This document shows positions 56,846 through 64,000 of a DNA stretch of 64,000 nucleotides, one piece after another. The position numbers were made by a program, and so were the translations under genes. How positions within the stretch are numbered: position 1 is the first letter of the stretch; each line of letters opens with the position of its first letter. The DNA comes from Actinomadura latina NBRC 106108 (GTDB lineage Bacteria; Actinomycetota; Actinomycetes; Streptosporangiales; Streptosporangiaceae): the NCBI RefSeq assembly GCF_001552195.1, contig NZ_BCQS01000020.1:124001-188000 (forward strand), given 5' to 3'. A model generated the notes under the pieces. It was not told the origin of the DNA. It worked only from the letters and a program-made list of their open reading frames with translations, and ran no database searches.

Positions 56846-57538
56846 TCAGGCGGGCCCGGCCTTGTAGCCGACGCCGCGCACGGTGACGACGATCTCGGGA
56901 CGTTCCGGGTCCTTCTCGATCTTGGCGCGGAGCCGCTGGACGTGCACGTTGACCAGCCGGGTGTCGGCGGCGTGCCGGTAGCCCCACACCTGCTCCAGCA
57001 GCACCTCGCGGGTGAACACCTGGCGCGGCTTGCGGGCGAGCGCGACCAGCAGGTCGAACTCCAGCGGGGTCAGCGGGATGTGCCGGTCGCCGCGCTTCAC
57101 GGAGTGCCCGGCGACGTCGATGGTGATGTCGCCGATCTGCAGGGTCTCGGGGGCGGGCTCGTCGGTGCGGCGCAGCCGCGCCCGGACGCGCGCCACCAGC
57201 TCCTTGGGCTTGAAGGGCTTGACGATGTAGTCGTCGGCGCCCGACTCCAGGCCGAGGACGACGTCCACGGTGTCGCTCTTGGCCGTCAGCATGACGATCG
57301 GCACGCCGGACTCGGCCCGGATCTGCCGGCAGACGTCGATGCCGTCGGCCCCCGGCAGCATCAGGTCGAGCAGCACGAGGTCGGGCCGGGTCTCCCGGAA
57401 CGCCTCGAGCGCCTTGTCGCCGTCGTGCACGAACGACGGCTCGAAGCCCTCGCCCCTCAGCACGATGCCGAGCATTTCGGCGAGCGCGAGATCGTCGTCG
57501 ACGACCAGTACACGTCCTCTCATGGCCCTCATCGTCAC
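56846..57538 (-). CDS. mtrA: MtrA response regulator (OmpR/PhoB family)
   Basis: A 230-residue regulator: receiver (about 8-122; VLVVDDDLALAEMLGIVLR, phospho-Asp in LVLLDLMLPGADG, Lys in YIVKPFKPKELVARV) and OmpR-type winged helix (about 135-228; LTPLEFDLLVALARKPRQVFTREVLLEQVWGYRHAADTRLVNVHVQRLRAKIEKDPERPEIVVTVRGVGYKAG). This matches MtrA closely. Start ATG 57538, or ATG 57523 (MRGRVLVVDDD), which matches family members better. Cotranscribed with mtrB and lpqB. Confidence 0.97.
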   Translation of the reverse strand: MTMRAMRGRVLVVDDDLALAEMLGIVLRGEGFEPSFVHDGDKALEAFRETRPDLVLLDLMLPGADGIDVCRQIRAESGVPIVMLTAKSDTVDVVLGLESGADDYIVKPFKPKELVARVRARLRRTDEPAPETLQIGDITIDVAGHSVKRGDRHIPLTPLEFDLLVALARKPRQVFTREVLLEQVWGYRHAADTRLVNVHVQRLRAKIEKDPERPEIVVTVRGVGYKAGPA

Positions 57539-57669
57539 AAAGTCGGGGTTCGGTGGAGTGGGGCGCGATGCTCCGGCGCCACCTTGCCAGGGAGAGATAT
57601 ACCTTGGCGTGCAAGGTTACCCGTGTTTGCGTCGTACATGGCTCCCCCGTATCGGGTGCGCGGCTCGGA

Positions 57670-57700
57670 ATTGTAGAGGTGACTCCTGAAACCGGCGCAA
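57670..57700 (-). promoter_or_regulatory. Candidate mtrA promoter
   Basis: On the minus strand TTGCGC (57700-57695), a 19-nt spacer and TACAAT (57675-57670). The spacer is slightly long, but TACAAT is a good -10 hexamer. It lies about 130 bp upstream of mtrA. Confidence 0.35.
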
Positions 57701-57761
57701 GGTTGACATCGCGCCCATGACAGGATGACCTGACCCGCTCACAGACCGCAGGGAGCCGAGA

Positions 57762-58841
57762 ATGCCGGGACCGGACGGCTGGGACGACGACGCCGGCGCC
57801 GCCGATGTGGTGCGGGGCGTCCCGTTCCGTCCCATGTCCGTCTCGGAGATGCTGGACGGCGCGATCGCCGGGATCCGGCGCCGGCCGCGCACCACGCTGG
57901 GCCTTTCCGTGGTGATCAGCACGGTGATCCAGGTGACGAGCTCGGTCGCCGCGTACTTCTTCATCGGCGGCGAGGCCCGCGACGAGATCACCCCGGACGT
58001 CCTGCTGGAGTCGCTCGGCGCGCAGGTCACGCTGACGGTGCTGGGCCTGATCCTGTCGGCGTGCGGGATCCTGCTGATGGCGGGGCTGATGGCGCCGATC
58101 CTGGGCCGCGAGCTGGTGGGGCTGCCGATGGCCCCGCGGCAGGCGTGGCGGGACGCCCGGCCGAGGCTCGGGCGGCTGGCCGGCACCGCCGCCGCCGTCA
58201 TGGGCATCTCGCTGGGGGCGCTGGTCCTGCCGGTCGTGCCGTTCTTCGCGCTGATCGTCGTGGACGCGCATCCGGCGCTCGGGGCGGTCGCCGGGATCGT
58301 CGGGTTCCCGCTCGGCATCGGCCTGATGGTGTGGCTCTACATCCTGTTCGTCCAGGCGGTCCCGGCGGTCGTGCTGGAGCGGCGGACGGTCACGGGCGCG
58401 CTGCGCCGGGCCGTCACCCTTTCCAAGGGCCGCTGGTTCCGGACGTGCGGGACGCTGCTGCTGGCGCTGCTCGTGACCGTGTTCATGGGCTTCTTCGCGC
58501 TGCGCATCCCGTTCCTGTTCGTGCAGCTGGCCTTCTTCGGCGACGCGTCCGGCAGCGAGGCGACGATGGGCGCGCTCGCGGTCGACACGCTCGGCCGGAT
58601 CGTCAGCTGGTCGGTGGTGCTGCCGTTCGACGCGGGCGTGATCGCGCTGCTCTACATGGACCGGCGGATGCGCCGCGAGGGCTTCGACCTGGAGCTGCGC
58701 ACCAGGGGGCGTTCCGCCGCGGCGATCACCGCCGCATCCACCGCCGCGGACGCGAGCGGCGCCCCCCACGACGACGGGTTCATCGACCTGTGGCGGACCG
58801 ACCCGGTGCCGGCCCATCCGTGGACGGGAGCGAACCCGTGA
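57762..58841 (+). CDS. Multi-pass integral membrane protein of unknown function
   Basis: A 359-residue protein with about six hydrophobic helices (about 47-70, 90-112, 142-170, 175-200, 226-258, 270-295). After the N-terminal VPFRPMSVSEMLDGAIAGIRRRPRTTLGLS segment the pattern resembles the glycerophosphodiesterase membrane-domain (DUF7544-like) proteins of actinobacteria, which are not enzymes themselves. The C-terminal end is hydrophilic. It begins a plus-strand operon divergent from mtrA and its stop overlaps the start of the next gene (GTGA, 4 bp). Function is unknown. Confidence 0.72.
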   Translation: MPGPDGWDDDAGAADVVRGVPFRPMSVSEMLDGAIAGIRRRPRTTLGLSVVISTVIQVTSSVAAYFFIGGEARDEITPDVLLESLGAQVTLTVLGLILSACGILLMAGLMAPILGRELVGLPMAPRQAWRDARPRLGRLAGTAAAVMGISLGALVLPVVPFFALIVVDAHPALGAVAGIVGFPLGIGLMVWLYILFVQAVPAVVLERRTVTGALRRAVTLSKGRWFRTCGTLLLALLVTVFMGFFALRIPFLFVQLAFFGDASGSEATMGALAVDTLGRIVSWSVVLPFDAGVIALLYMDRRMRREGFDLELRTRGRSAAAITAASTAADASGAPHDDGFIDLWRTDPVPAHPWTGANP

Positions 58842-59521
58842 TCCTCGATCCGATCGGCCGCGACGAGGCCCGCGAGCTGGCCCGCCGCGAACTGGAGAAG
58901 CAGGTCTACCAGCGCGACCGGCCGTCCTGGCTGGAGCGCTGGTGGGACGACTTCACCGAGTGGCTGCACCAGCTGTTCAGCCAGGCGCCGAACCCGGAGT
59001 CGCAGGGCAGCGGCGGCGGCTGGACGTCCATCGCGATCATCGTGGTGGTGGCGCTGGTCGCGGTCGGGCTGGTGGTGTGGCTGATGTGGGGCCGCCGCAA
59101 CCTCCGCTCCCGCAAGGACCCGCTGCTGGACGGGACGGCGTCCACGGCGCTCGACCACCGGGAGGCGGCGGAGCGGCACGCGGCGGCCGGGGAGTGGGCC
59201 GAGGCGATCCGGGAGCGGCTCCGCGCGATCGCGCGCGACCTGGAGGAGCGGGCGGTGCTGTCGGCGCGTCCGGGCCGGACGGCGGACGAGCTGGCGGCGG
59301 AGGCGGGCGCGGCCGTGCCCGAGCTGGCGGGCGAGCTGGCCGCCGGCGTGCGGATCTTCGACGACGTCTGGTACGGCGACCGGCCGGGGACGGCCGAGGG
59401 GTACGCGCGGATGAAGGAGCTGGACGAGCGGCTGCGGGCGATGAAGCCGAAGCCGCTGGAGACCGATGACCTCAGCCTGGCCGGCGCCGGCGCCGCCGAG
59501 GAGGGGGGCCCGCGATGGTGA
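58838..59521 (+). CDS. DUF4129-domain membrane protein
   Basis: A 227-residue protein: amphipathic start (VILDPIGRDEARELARRELEKQVYQRDRPSWLERWWDDFTEWLHQLF), one membrane helix (about 64-86), and a cytosolic C-terminal domain with LDHREAAERHAAAGEWAEAIRERLRAIARDLEERAVLSARPGRTADELA, the DUF4129 hallmark. GTG 58838 overlaps the previous stop by 4 bp and its own end overlaps the next gene by 7 bp. It occurs together with DUF4350, MoxR and DUF58 genes, suggesting a complex at the membrane. Confidence 0.85.
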   Translation: MILDPIGRDEARELARRELEKQVYQRDRPSWLERWWDDFTEWLHQLFSQAPNPESQGSGGGWTSIAIIVVVALVAVGLVVWLMWGRRNLRSRKDPLLDGTASTALDHREAAERHAAAGEWAEAIRERLRAIARDLEERAVLSARPGRTADELAAEAGAAVPELAGELAAGVRIFDDVWYGDRPGTAEGYARMKELDERLRAMKPKPLETDDLSLAGAGAAEEGGPRW

Positions 59522-60708
59522 CCCAGGCCCCGCCCGAGGCCGGCCCGGCGGAACCGTCCGCGCGGCAGGTGGCGGGCCGCCGCTGGCGGTCGGCGCGCGG
59601 CGTCGTCGCGGTGCTGTTCGCGATGGTCGTGATCGCGGTGATCCTCGCGGCGCTGCGCCCGTCCACGTCGCCGGAGGCCCTCGATCCGGAGTCGCCGAAG
59701 CAGGACGGCGCGCGGGCGCTCGCGGAGATCCTGCGGCAGCAGGGCACAGGCGTGACCGTGGCGCGGACCATGGAGGACGCGCTCACCGCGGCGCGGCCCG
59801 GCGGCGTCATGGTGGTGACGCGCAGCGAGCGCCTCACCGACGACGACCTGCGGATGCTGAGCGGGACGCAGGTGGACGTGCTCCTCGTCCGGCCGACCGC
59901 GTACGCGCTGCACGAGCTGGCCCCGCAGGTGCGGCGCGGCGGCCCGAGCTTCGAGGAGACGGCCGCGCCGGGCTGCGCCCTGCCGGTCGCGTCCCTCGCC
60001 GGGACGGTCGCGTTCCACGAGTCGGAGACCTACGAGGTCACCGGCCCGGGGACGGCCTGCTACGGCACCGACTACGGCGGCGCCAGGCTCGTCCAGGTGC
60101 AGACCGGCGACCGGGCGGTCACCGTGCTCGGGTCGGCCGCGCCGCTGACGAACCGGCGGCTCACCGAGGAGGGCAACGCGGCGCTGGCGATGAACCTGGC
60201 CGGGGCCGGCTCCTCGACGGTGTGGCTCGTCCCGAACCTGCCGGAGCCGGGGTCGGGCGCCGGGCAGCGGTCCCTCGGCGACCTGCTGCCGTTCGGCGTG
60301 AAGCTGTTCTTCCTCGAACTGCTGGTCGCGGTGCTGCTGGTGGCGCTGTGGCGGGCCCGCCGGCTCGGCCCCGTGGTGGCGGAGGCGCTGCCCGTCGTCG
60401 TCCGGTCCGCCGAGACCGTCGAGGGCCGCGCCCGCCTCTACCGGGCCGGGCGCGCCCGCGACCGCGCCTCGGACGCCCTGCGGTCCGGCGCCCGCGAACG
60501 GCTCGTCCCGCTGCTCGGGCTGCCCCGCGGCAGCGCGCAGGATCCCTCCGCCGTGCAGGAGATCGTCGCGGCGGTCGCCCGCCGCACGCCCTACGACGAG
60601 ACGTACGTCGGGGCGGCGCTGTACGGTCCTGAACCCTTGGACGACGCCGGGCTCATCGCCCTCACGGACGTCCTCGACGACCTGGAAAGGCAGGTACGGC
60701 AGTCTTGA
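59515..60708 (+). CDS. DUF4350-domain membrane protein
   Basis: A 397-residue protein: cytosolic Arg-rich start, membrane helix (about 29-47), an extracellular DUF4350 domain (about 55-255; ALAEILRQQGTGVTVARTMEDAL, VMVVTRSERLTDDDL), a second helix (about 262-282), and a cytosolic tail (ETVEGRARLYRAGRARDRASDALRSGARERL). DUF4350 domains resemble glutamine amidotransferase-like sugar/solute binders (IFT-like fold) and have no known activity. ATG 59515 and the 4-bp overlap with the MoxR gene show tight coupling. Confidence 0.87.
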   Translation: MVTQAPPEAGPAEPSARQVAGRRWRSARGVVAVLFAMVVIAVILAALRPSTSPEALDPESPKQDGARALAEILRQQGTGVTVARTMEDALTAARPGGVMVVTRSERLTDDDLRMLSGTQVDVLLVRPTAYALHELAPQVRRGGPSFEETAAPGCALPVASLAGTVAFHESETYEVTGPGTACYGTDYGGARLVQVQTGDRAVTVLGSAAPLTNRRLTEEGNAALAMNLAGAGSSTVWLVPNLPEPGSGAGQRSLGDLLPFGVKLFFLELLVAVLLVALWRARRLGPVVAEALPVVVRSAETVEGRARLYRAGRARDRASDALRSGARERLVPLLGLPRGSAQDPSAVQEIVAAVARRTPYDETYVGAALYGPEPLDDAGLIALTDVLDDLERQVRQS

Positions 60709-61736
60709 ACACCCCTGTAGAGCTCGGGAAGGACGACGTGCCGGGCGGCAGCGCGGGCCCCGGCGCGCTGTCCGAGGAGGCCCGGCGGCAGGCCGAGACG
60801 GCGCGCGCGGCGCTGACGGCGCTGCGCGCCGAGGTCGCCAAGACGGTCGTCGGTCAGGACTCCGTGGTGACGGGCCTGGTCATCGCGTTGCTGTGCCGCG
60901 GCCATGTGCTGCTGGAGGGCGTCCCCGGCACCGCCAAGACGTTGCTCATCAAGACGCTGTCGCGGGCCCTCGACCTGGATTTCAAGCGCGTCCAGTTCAC
61001 CCCCGACCTGATGCCCGGTGACGTGACCGGCTCGCTGGTGTACGACAACAGGACGGCGGAGTTCGAGTTCCGCGAAGGCCCCGTCTTCACCAACCTCCTT
61101 CTCGCGGACGAGATCAACCGGACGCCCCCGAAGACGCAGGCGTCCCTCCTGGAGGCCATGGAGGAGCGTCAGGTCTCGGTGGAGGGCACCGCGCGCCCTC
61201 TGCCCGACCCGTTCGTGGTGTGCGCGACCCAGAACCCGATCGAGTACGAGGGCACCTATCCCCTGCCCGAGGCCCAGCTCGACCGGTTCCTCGTCAAGCT
61301 GACCGTGCCCGTCCCCACGCGGGACGAGGAGATCTCCATGCTGCAGCGGCACGCGACCGGGTTCGACCCGCGTGACCTGTCGGCGGTGAACGCGGTCGCG
61401 GGTGCGGGGGAACTGGCCGCCGGGCAGGCGGCCGTCAGGACGGTCCACCTCGACCCCAAGGTCGCCGCCTACGTCGTGGACCTGTGCCGGGCGACGCGGC
61501 AGTCCCCGTCGCTGCAGCTCGGCGTGTCCCCGCGCGGCGCGACGGCGCTGCTGGCGACGTCCCGCGCGTGGGCGTGGCTGTCGGGCCGCGACTACGTCAC
61601 GCCGGACGACGTGAAGGCGCTGGCCAGGCCGACGCTGCGGCACCGCGTCCAGCTGCGTCCCGAGGCGGAGCTGGAGGGCGCCACCACCGACGGCGTGCTG
61701 GAGGGCATCCTCGCCCACGTCCCGGCCCCGCGCTGA
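60705..61736 (+). CDS. MoxR-family AAA+ ATPase
   Basis: A 343-residue AAA+ ATPase. Walker A is LEGVPGTAKTLLIK (about 72-85), Walker B is NLLLADEINRTPPKTQASLLEAMEERQVSVEG, sensor 1 in VCATQNPIEYEGTYPLPEAQLDRF, and GVSPRGATALLATSRAWAWLSGRDYVTPDDVK is a C-terminal family part. MoxR ATPases act as chaperones, often with DUF58/VWA proteins, to assemble or activate membrane complexes. It overlaps the DUF58 gene by 1 bp (TGATG). ATG is preceded by a short N-terminal extension. Start is at the TTGAACACC segment, codon TTG at 60705. Confidence 0.95.
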   Translation: MNTPVELGKDDVPGGSAGPGALSEEARRQAETARAALTALRAEVAKTVVGQDSVVTGLVIALLCRGHVLLEGVPGTAKTLLIKTLSRALDLDFKRVQFTPDLMPGDVTGSLVYDNRTAEFEFREGPVFTNLLLADEINRTPPKTQASLLEAMEERQVSVEGTARPLPDPFVVCATQNPIEYEGTYPLPEAQLDRFLVKLTVPVPTRDEEISMLQRHATGFDPRDLSAVNAVAGAGELAAGQAAVRTVHLDPKVAAYVVDLCRATRQSPSLQLGVSPRGATALLATSRAWAWLSGRDYVTPDDVKALARPTLRHRVQLRPEAELEGATTDGVLEGILAHVPAPR

Positions 61737-63028
61737 TGGCGCTGACCGGGCGCCTGGGGCTGCTGGCCCTGCTCGGCGCGCTCGTCCCGCTGTTCGCGCC
61801 GAGCTGGTGGGCGCTGGTCGCGGTGTGGGGCGCGCTGCTGCTCGGCGTCATCGCCGACTTGGCCCTGGCCGGCAACGTGCGGCGGCTGCGCTTCCACCGC
61901 GCGGGCGACACCAGCGTGCGGCTCGGCGAGACGGCGCGGGTGGCGCTGATCGTGGAGAACCTCGGCCGGCGGCGCCTCAAGGCCAGGCTGCGGGACGTGT
62001 GGCCGCCGAGCGCGGGCGCGGCGCCCCGCACGGTCAAGATCGACGTCCCGGCCGGTGAGCGGCGCCGCGTCGACATGACGCTGACGCCGACGCGGCGCGG
62101 CGACCGGAAGGCCGTCACCGTCGCCGTCCGCTCGGTCGGGCCGCTCGGGCTGGCGGCGCGCCAGCTGTCCCGCGCCGCGCCGTGGACGGTGCGGGCGCTC
62201 CCGGCGTTCCCGTCCCGCCGGCACCTGCCCGCGAAGCTGGCGCGGCTGCGGGAGCTGACCGGCGCGCACGTCGCGCTGATCCGCGGGCAGGGCACCGAGT
62301 TCGACTCGCTGCGCGAGTACGTGGACGGCGACGACGTCCGGTCCATCGACTGGCGGGCCACCGCGCGGCGCGGCGACGTCGTCGTCCGGACGTGGCGGCC
62401 CGAACGCGACCGGCGCATCTACCTGGTGCTCGACACCGGCCGCACGTCCGCCGGCCGCGTCGGCGACATCCCCCGGCTGGACTGCTCGATGGACGCGGCG
62501 CTGCTGCTCGGCGCGCTCGCGTCCCGCGCGGGCGACCGCGTCGACCTGCTCGCCTACGACCGGCGCGTCCGCGCCCGCGTGGAGGGCGCCTCCCGGACGG
62601 ACCTGCTGCCCGCGATGGTGCACGCGATGGCGCCGCTGGAGCCGGAGCTGCTCGAATGCGACGCCGCCGGGATGGTGTCGACGCTGATGGCCCGCGTCCG
62701 GCAGCGCTGCCTGGTCGTGCTGCTGACCGAGCTGAACACGGCCGCGATCGAGGAGGGGCTGCTGCCGCTGCTGCCGCAGCTCACCGCCCGCCACCTGGTG
62801 ATGATCGCCGCGGTGTCGGATCCGCGCGTCGGCGAGATGGCGGCCGCCCGCGGCGACCTCGCCTCCGTGTACGACGCGGCCGCCGCCGAGCGCGCCCGCG
62901 CCGAGCGCCGCCGCCTCACCGCCGAACTGCGCGGTCACGGCGTCGAGGTCGTGGACGCCCCGCCGGACGAGATCGCCCCCGCCCTCGCGGACGCCTACCT
63001 GGCCCTCAAGGCCGCCGGACGGCTCTAA
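61736..63028 (+). CDS. DUF58-domain protein
   Basis: A 430-residue protein with two membrane helices at the N-terminus (about 8-25 and 27-45), a beta-rich region (about 50-150), and the DUF58 core LRELTGAHVALIRGQGTEFDSLREYVDGDDVRSIDWRATARRGDVVVRTWRPERDRRIYLVLDTGRTSAGRVGD, with a VWA-like fold after it (metal site DTGR). It is the usual partner of MoxR ATPases. The ATG overlaps the MoxR stop. A SpoIIM-like or RDD gene, often next in Streptomyces, is not found here; the operon stops. Confidence 0.93.
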   Translation: MALTGRLGLLALLGALVPLFAPSWWALVAVWGALLLGVIADLALAGNVRRLRFHRAGDTSVRLGETARVALIVENLGRRRLKARLRDVWPPSAGAAPRTVKIDVPAGERRRVDMTLTPTRRGDRKAVTVAVRSVGPLGLAARQLSRAAPWTVRALPAFPSRRHLPAKLARLRELTGAHVALIRGQGTEFDSLREYVDGDDVRSIDWRATARRGDVVVRTWRPERDRRIYLVLDTGRTSAGRVGDIPRLDCSMDAALLLGALASRAGDRVDLLAYDRRVRARVEGASRTDLLPAMVHAMAPLEPELLECDAAGMVSTLMARVRQRCLVVLLTELNTAAIEEGLLPLLPQLTARHLVMIAAVSDPRVGEMAAARGDLASVYDAAAAERARAERRRLTAELRGHGVEVVDAPPDEIAPALADAYLALKAAGRL

Positions 63029-63040
63029 TTGCTCGCAAAA

Positions 63041-63060
63041 AGATCCGTGCTGGCGGATCT
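63041..63060 (-). terminator. Intrinsic terminator of the right-edge operon
   Basis: On the minus strand AGATCCG CCAGCA CGGATCT is followed by TTTTG: a 7-bp stem, a 6-nt loop and a T-tract. It lies about 200 bp downstream of the BldC-like gene. Confidence 0.75.
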
Positions 63061-63266
63061 ATCGTGCGGCGTGCAACACGCATCCCTCGTCTTCCGCAGT
63101 CGCCTCTGGCCCGGCCTCCCTCATCATGGTTCATCGAGGCCCGATCCAGTCGTCGCCGGGGAAGAGCCGGTGCTTGAGCAGTGGGCCACAGCCCGTGCCA
63201 TCTCGAACGCGCCTTTCGGCCCGGACGATCGTGTCTCGGCGCTGGTGCGGGTCGTGGCGTCAGACG

Positions 63267-63500
63267 TCATCGCACCGCACCGCCATACATGAGGTGCTCG
63301 ACCTGCTGGCGGCTGAAGCGCCGAACGCCGCCGAGAGTACGGATCGTGGCGAGTTTGCCGTCCTCGGCCCACCGGGCGACGGTCTTGGGGTCGACGCGGA
63401 ACATCGCGGCCACATCGCCGGGGCTCAGGAGTTGACCGGGTCCGAAGTCCCAGCCGTCAATGATCACCGGCCTACCGGCCGGCCACTTCCTGCTGCTCAT
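63267..63500 (-). CDS. BldC-like MerR-type DNA-binding protein
   Basis: A 77-residue protein. An unstructured start (about 1-26) is followed by QLLSPGDVAAMFRVDPKTVARWAEDGKLATIRTLGGVRRFSRQQVEHLM, which is the single winged-HTH of BldC, the small developmental regulator that binds direct repeats. The N-terminal arm WPAGRPVIIDGWDFGPG is longer than in BldC, so it is a relative, not necessarily the orthologue. ATG 63500 overlaps the previous stop by 1 bp (TGATG), so it is coupled with the small unknown gene and the ATPase gene. Confidence 0.85.
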   Translation of the reverse strand: MSSRKWPAGRPVIIDGWDFGPGQLLSPGDVAAMFRVDPKTVARWAEDGKLATIRTLGGVRRFSRQQVEHLMYGGAVR

Positions 63501-63718
63501 CAGGGGGTTCCCATCTCGTTGAATCTGACTTCGGCGGGCGGGTCGAGGGGAAGAGGCGTGCCGCGCATGGCCAGGACGAGCCGCGCGTGCCGGATCCGCG
63601 CCAGTGCCCGGCGGCGCTCCGGGTCGGGCGGCACGTCCGAGGAGAGCCACGGGCCGTACACACGCAGGATGGCGCGCTGGTAGAGCGAATCGGCGGCGAC
63701 CTGCTCGGGCGAGTTCAC
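63500..63718 (-). CDS. Small protein of unknown function
   Basis: A 72-residue protein, VNSPEQVAADSLYQRAILRVYGPW, LSSDVPPDPERRRALARIRHARLVLAMRG, then TPLPLDPPAEVRFNEMG. It is mostly helical and basic, with no signal or membrane segment. Its GTG overlaps the ATPase stop by 4 bp (GTGA) and its stop overlaps the BldC-like start, so the frame is well supported by context. I do not recognise a family; in related genomes such short proteins occur between RsbW-like and BldC-like genes. Confidence 0.7.
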   Translation of the reverse strand: MNSPEQVAADSLYQRAILRVYGPWLSSDVPPDPERRRALARIRHARLVLAMRGTPLPLDPPAEVRFNEMGTP

Positions 63719-64000
63719 GGGACGGCCCACTCCGCGAAGACGGTCTTGCCGCCCTCCCGGTCGTCTCGAACGGCCCCCCACCGGGTGACGAGCTCCCCGA
63801 CGATCATCAAGCCCCGGCCGCCCACCGCGTCCGGGCCGGGACGGCACACCACCGGGAGCGTGCCGTCGCCGTCCCAGACCTCCACCACGCAGACGCAGCC
63901 GTCCGAACGGGCGTCCACCCGGACCTCGTCGGTGACCGCGTGCCGGACCGCGTTGGTGATCAACTCCGAGGCCACGACCCGCACCAGATACTCGTCCACC
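63715..64000 (-). CDS. RsbW-like anti-sigma/ATP-binding protein (partial)
   Basis: The C-terminal 94 or more residues of a HATPase_c_2 protein that begins beyond the right edge. The N-box VVASELITNAVRHAV is present with the ATP-binding Asn, VEVWDGDGTLPV follows as the G1 box, and GGRGLMIVGELVTRWGAV is the G2 box. Such proteins usually are serine-kinase anti-sigma factors or their decoys in actinobacteria. It is the first seen gene of a coupled trio with the small unknown protein and the BldC-like regulator. Confidence 0.88.
   Translation of the reverse strand, partial: VDEYLVRVVASELITNAVRHAVTDEVRVDARSDGCVCVVEVWDGDGTLPVVCRPGPDAVGGRGLMIVGELVTRWGAVRDDREGGKTVFAEWAVP

Overview
The window is chromosomal DNA from a very GC-rich actinobacterium. 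The gene content (smpB-ctpA-ftsX-ftsE, mtrA-mtrB-lpqB, Rv3235-family gene beside secA, DasR-type regulator, BldC-like regulator, FxsB radical SAM enzyme, large NAD-glutamate dehydrogenase) fits a filamentous member of the Streptosporangiales, such as an Actinomadura-like genus. That genus-level guess is an inference; no rRNA is present. Most of the window looks like core or conserved accessory chromosome. No transposon, phage or CRISPR array was seen.

Layout. 0-2 kb: the 5' part of an FxsB-type radical SAM gene, a GNAT acetyltransferase and tmRNA (ssrA) with strong hairpins downstream. 2.3-7.8 kb, minus strand: a penicillin-binding-protein homologue that has lost all three catalytic motifs, then smpB, an S41 protease, ftsX and ftsE. 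8-13 kb: prfB, here opposite in strand to ftsEX, flanked by three paralogous lipoproteins and a tiny zinc-ribbon membrane protein. 13-20 kb: NAD-glutamate dehydrogenase, a Ser/Thr kinase and a protein with three HTH-like repeats. 20-28 kb: acetoacetyl-CoA synthetase, two HAD proteins, pruA, a DUF6912 protein and an acyl-CoA dehydrogenase.

28-45 kb is an amino-sugar and peptidoglycan-turnover hub. murQ and murR diverge from a MurK-like kinase carrying a collagen-like insert, followed by a class A PBP and a NagZ-like lipoprotein. Next is a seven-gene minus-strand operon (nagA, SIS deaminase candidate, EIIB, EIIA, HAD, HPr, EI) that diverges from a DasR-type GntR gene and an EIIC permease across two dre-like operators. 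In the inferred pathway, NagZ and MurQ supply GlcNAc or GlcNAc-6-P, the PTS imports and phosphorylates GlcNAc, NagA deacetylates it, and the SIS protein deaminates glucosamine-6-P.

44.6-57.5 kb holds the Rv3235-family gene, secA, a HGxxPAAW-like membrane protein, an AlkZ/YcaQ-like protein, a NarL-type response regulator, long-form hpf, comF, lpqB, mtrB and mtrA. 57.7-63 kb is a divergent, tightly overlapping operon (membrane protein, DUF4129, DUF4350, MoxR, DUF58). The right edge has a minus-strand trio: RsbW-like ATPase (cut by the edge), a small unknown protein and a BldC-like regulator, with an intrinsic terminator downstream.

The most unusual items are the collagen-like insert in the MurK homologue, the motif-less pseudo-PBP between smpB and ssrA, the three related lipoproteins around prfB, the HAD protein with Asn in place of its nucleophile, and the triple-HTH protein. 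I did not find a clear-cut new multi-gene defence or mobile system.
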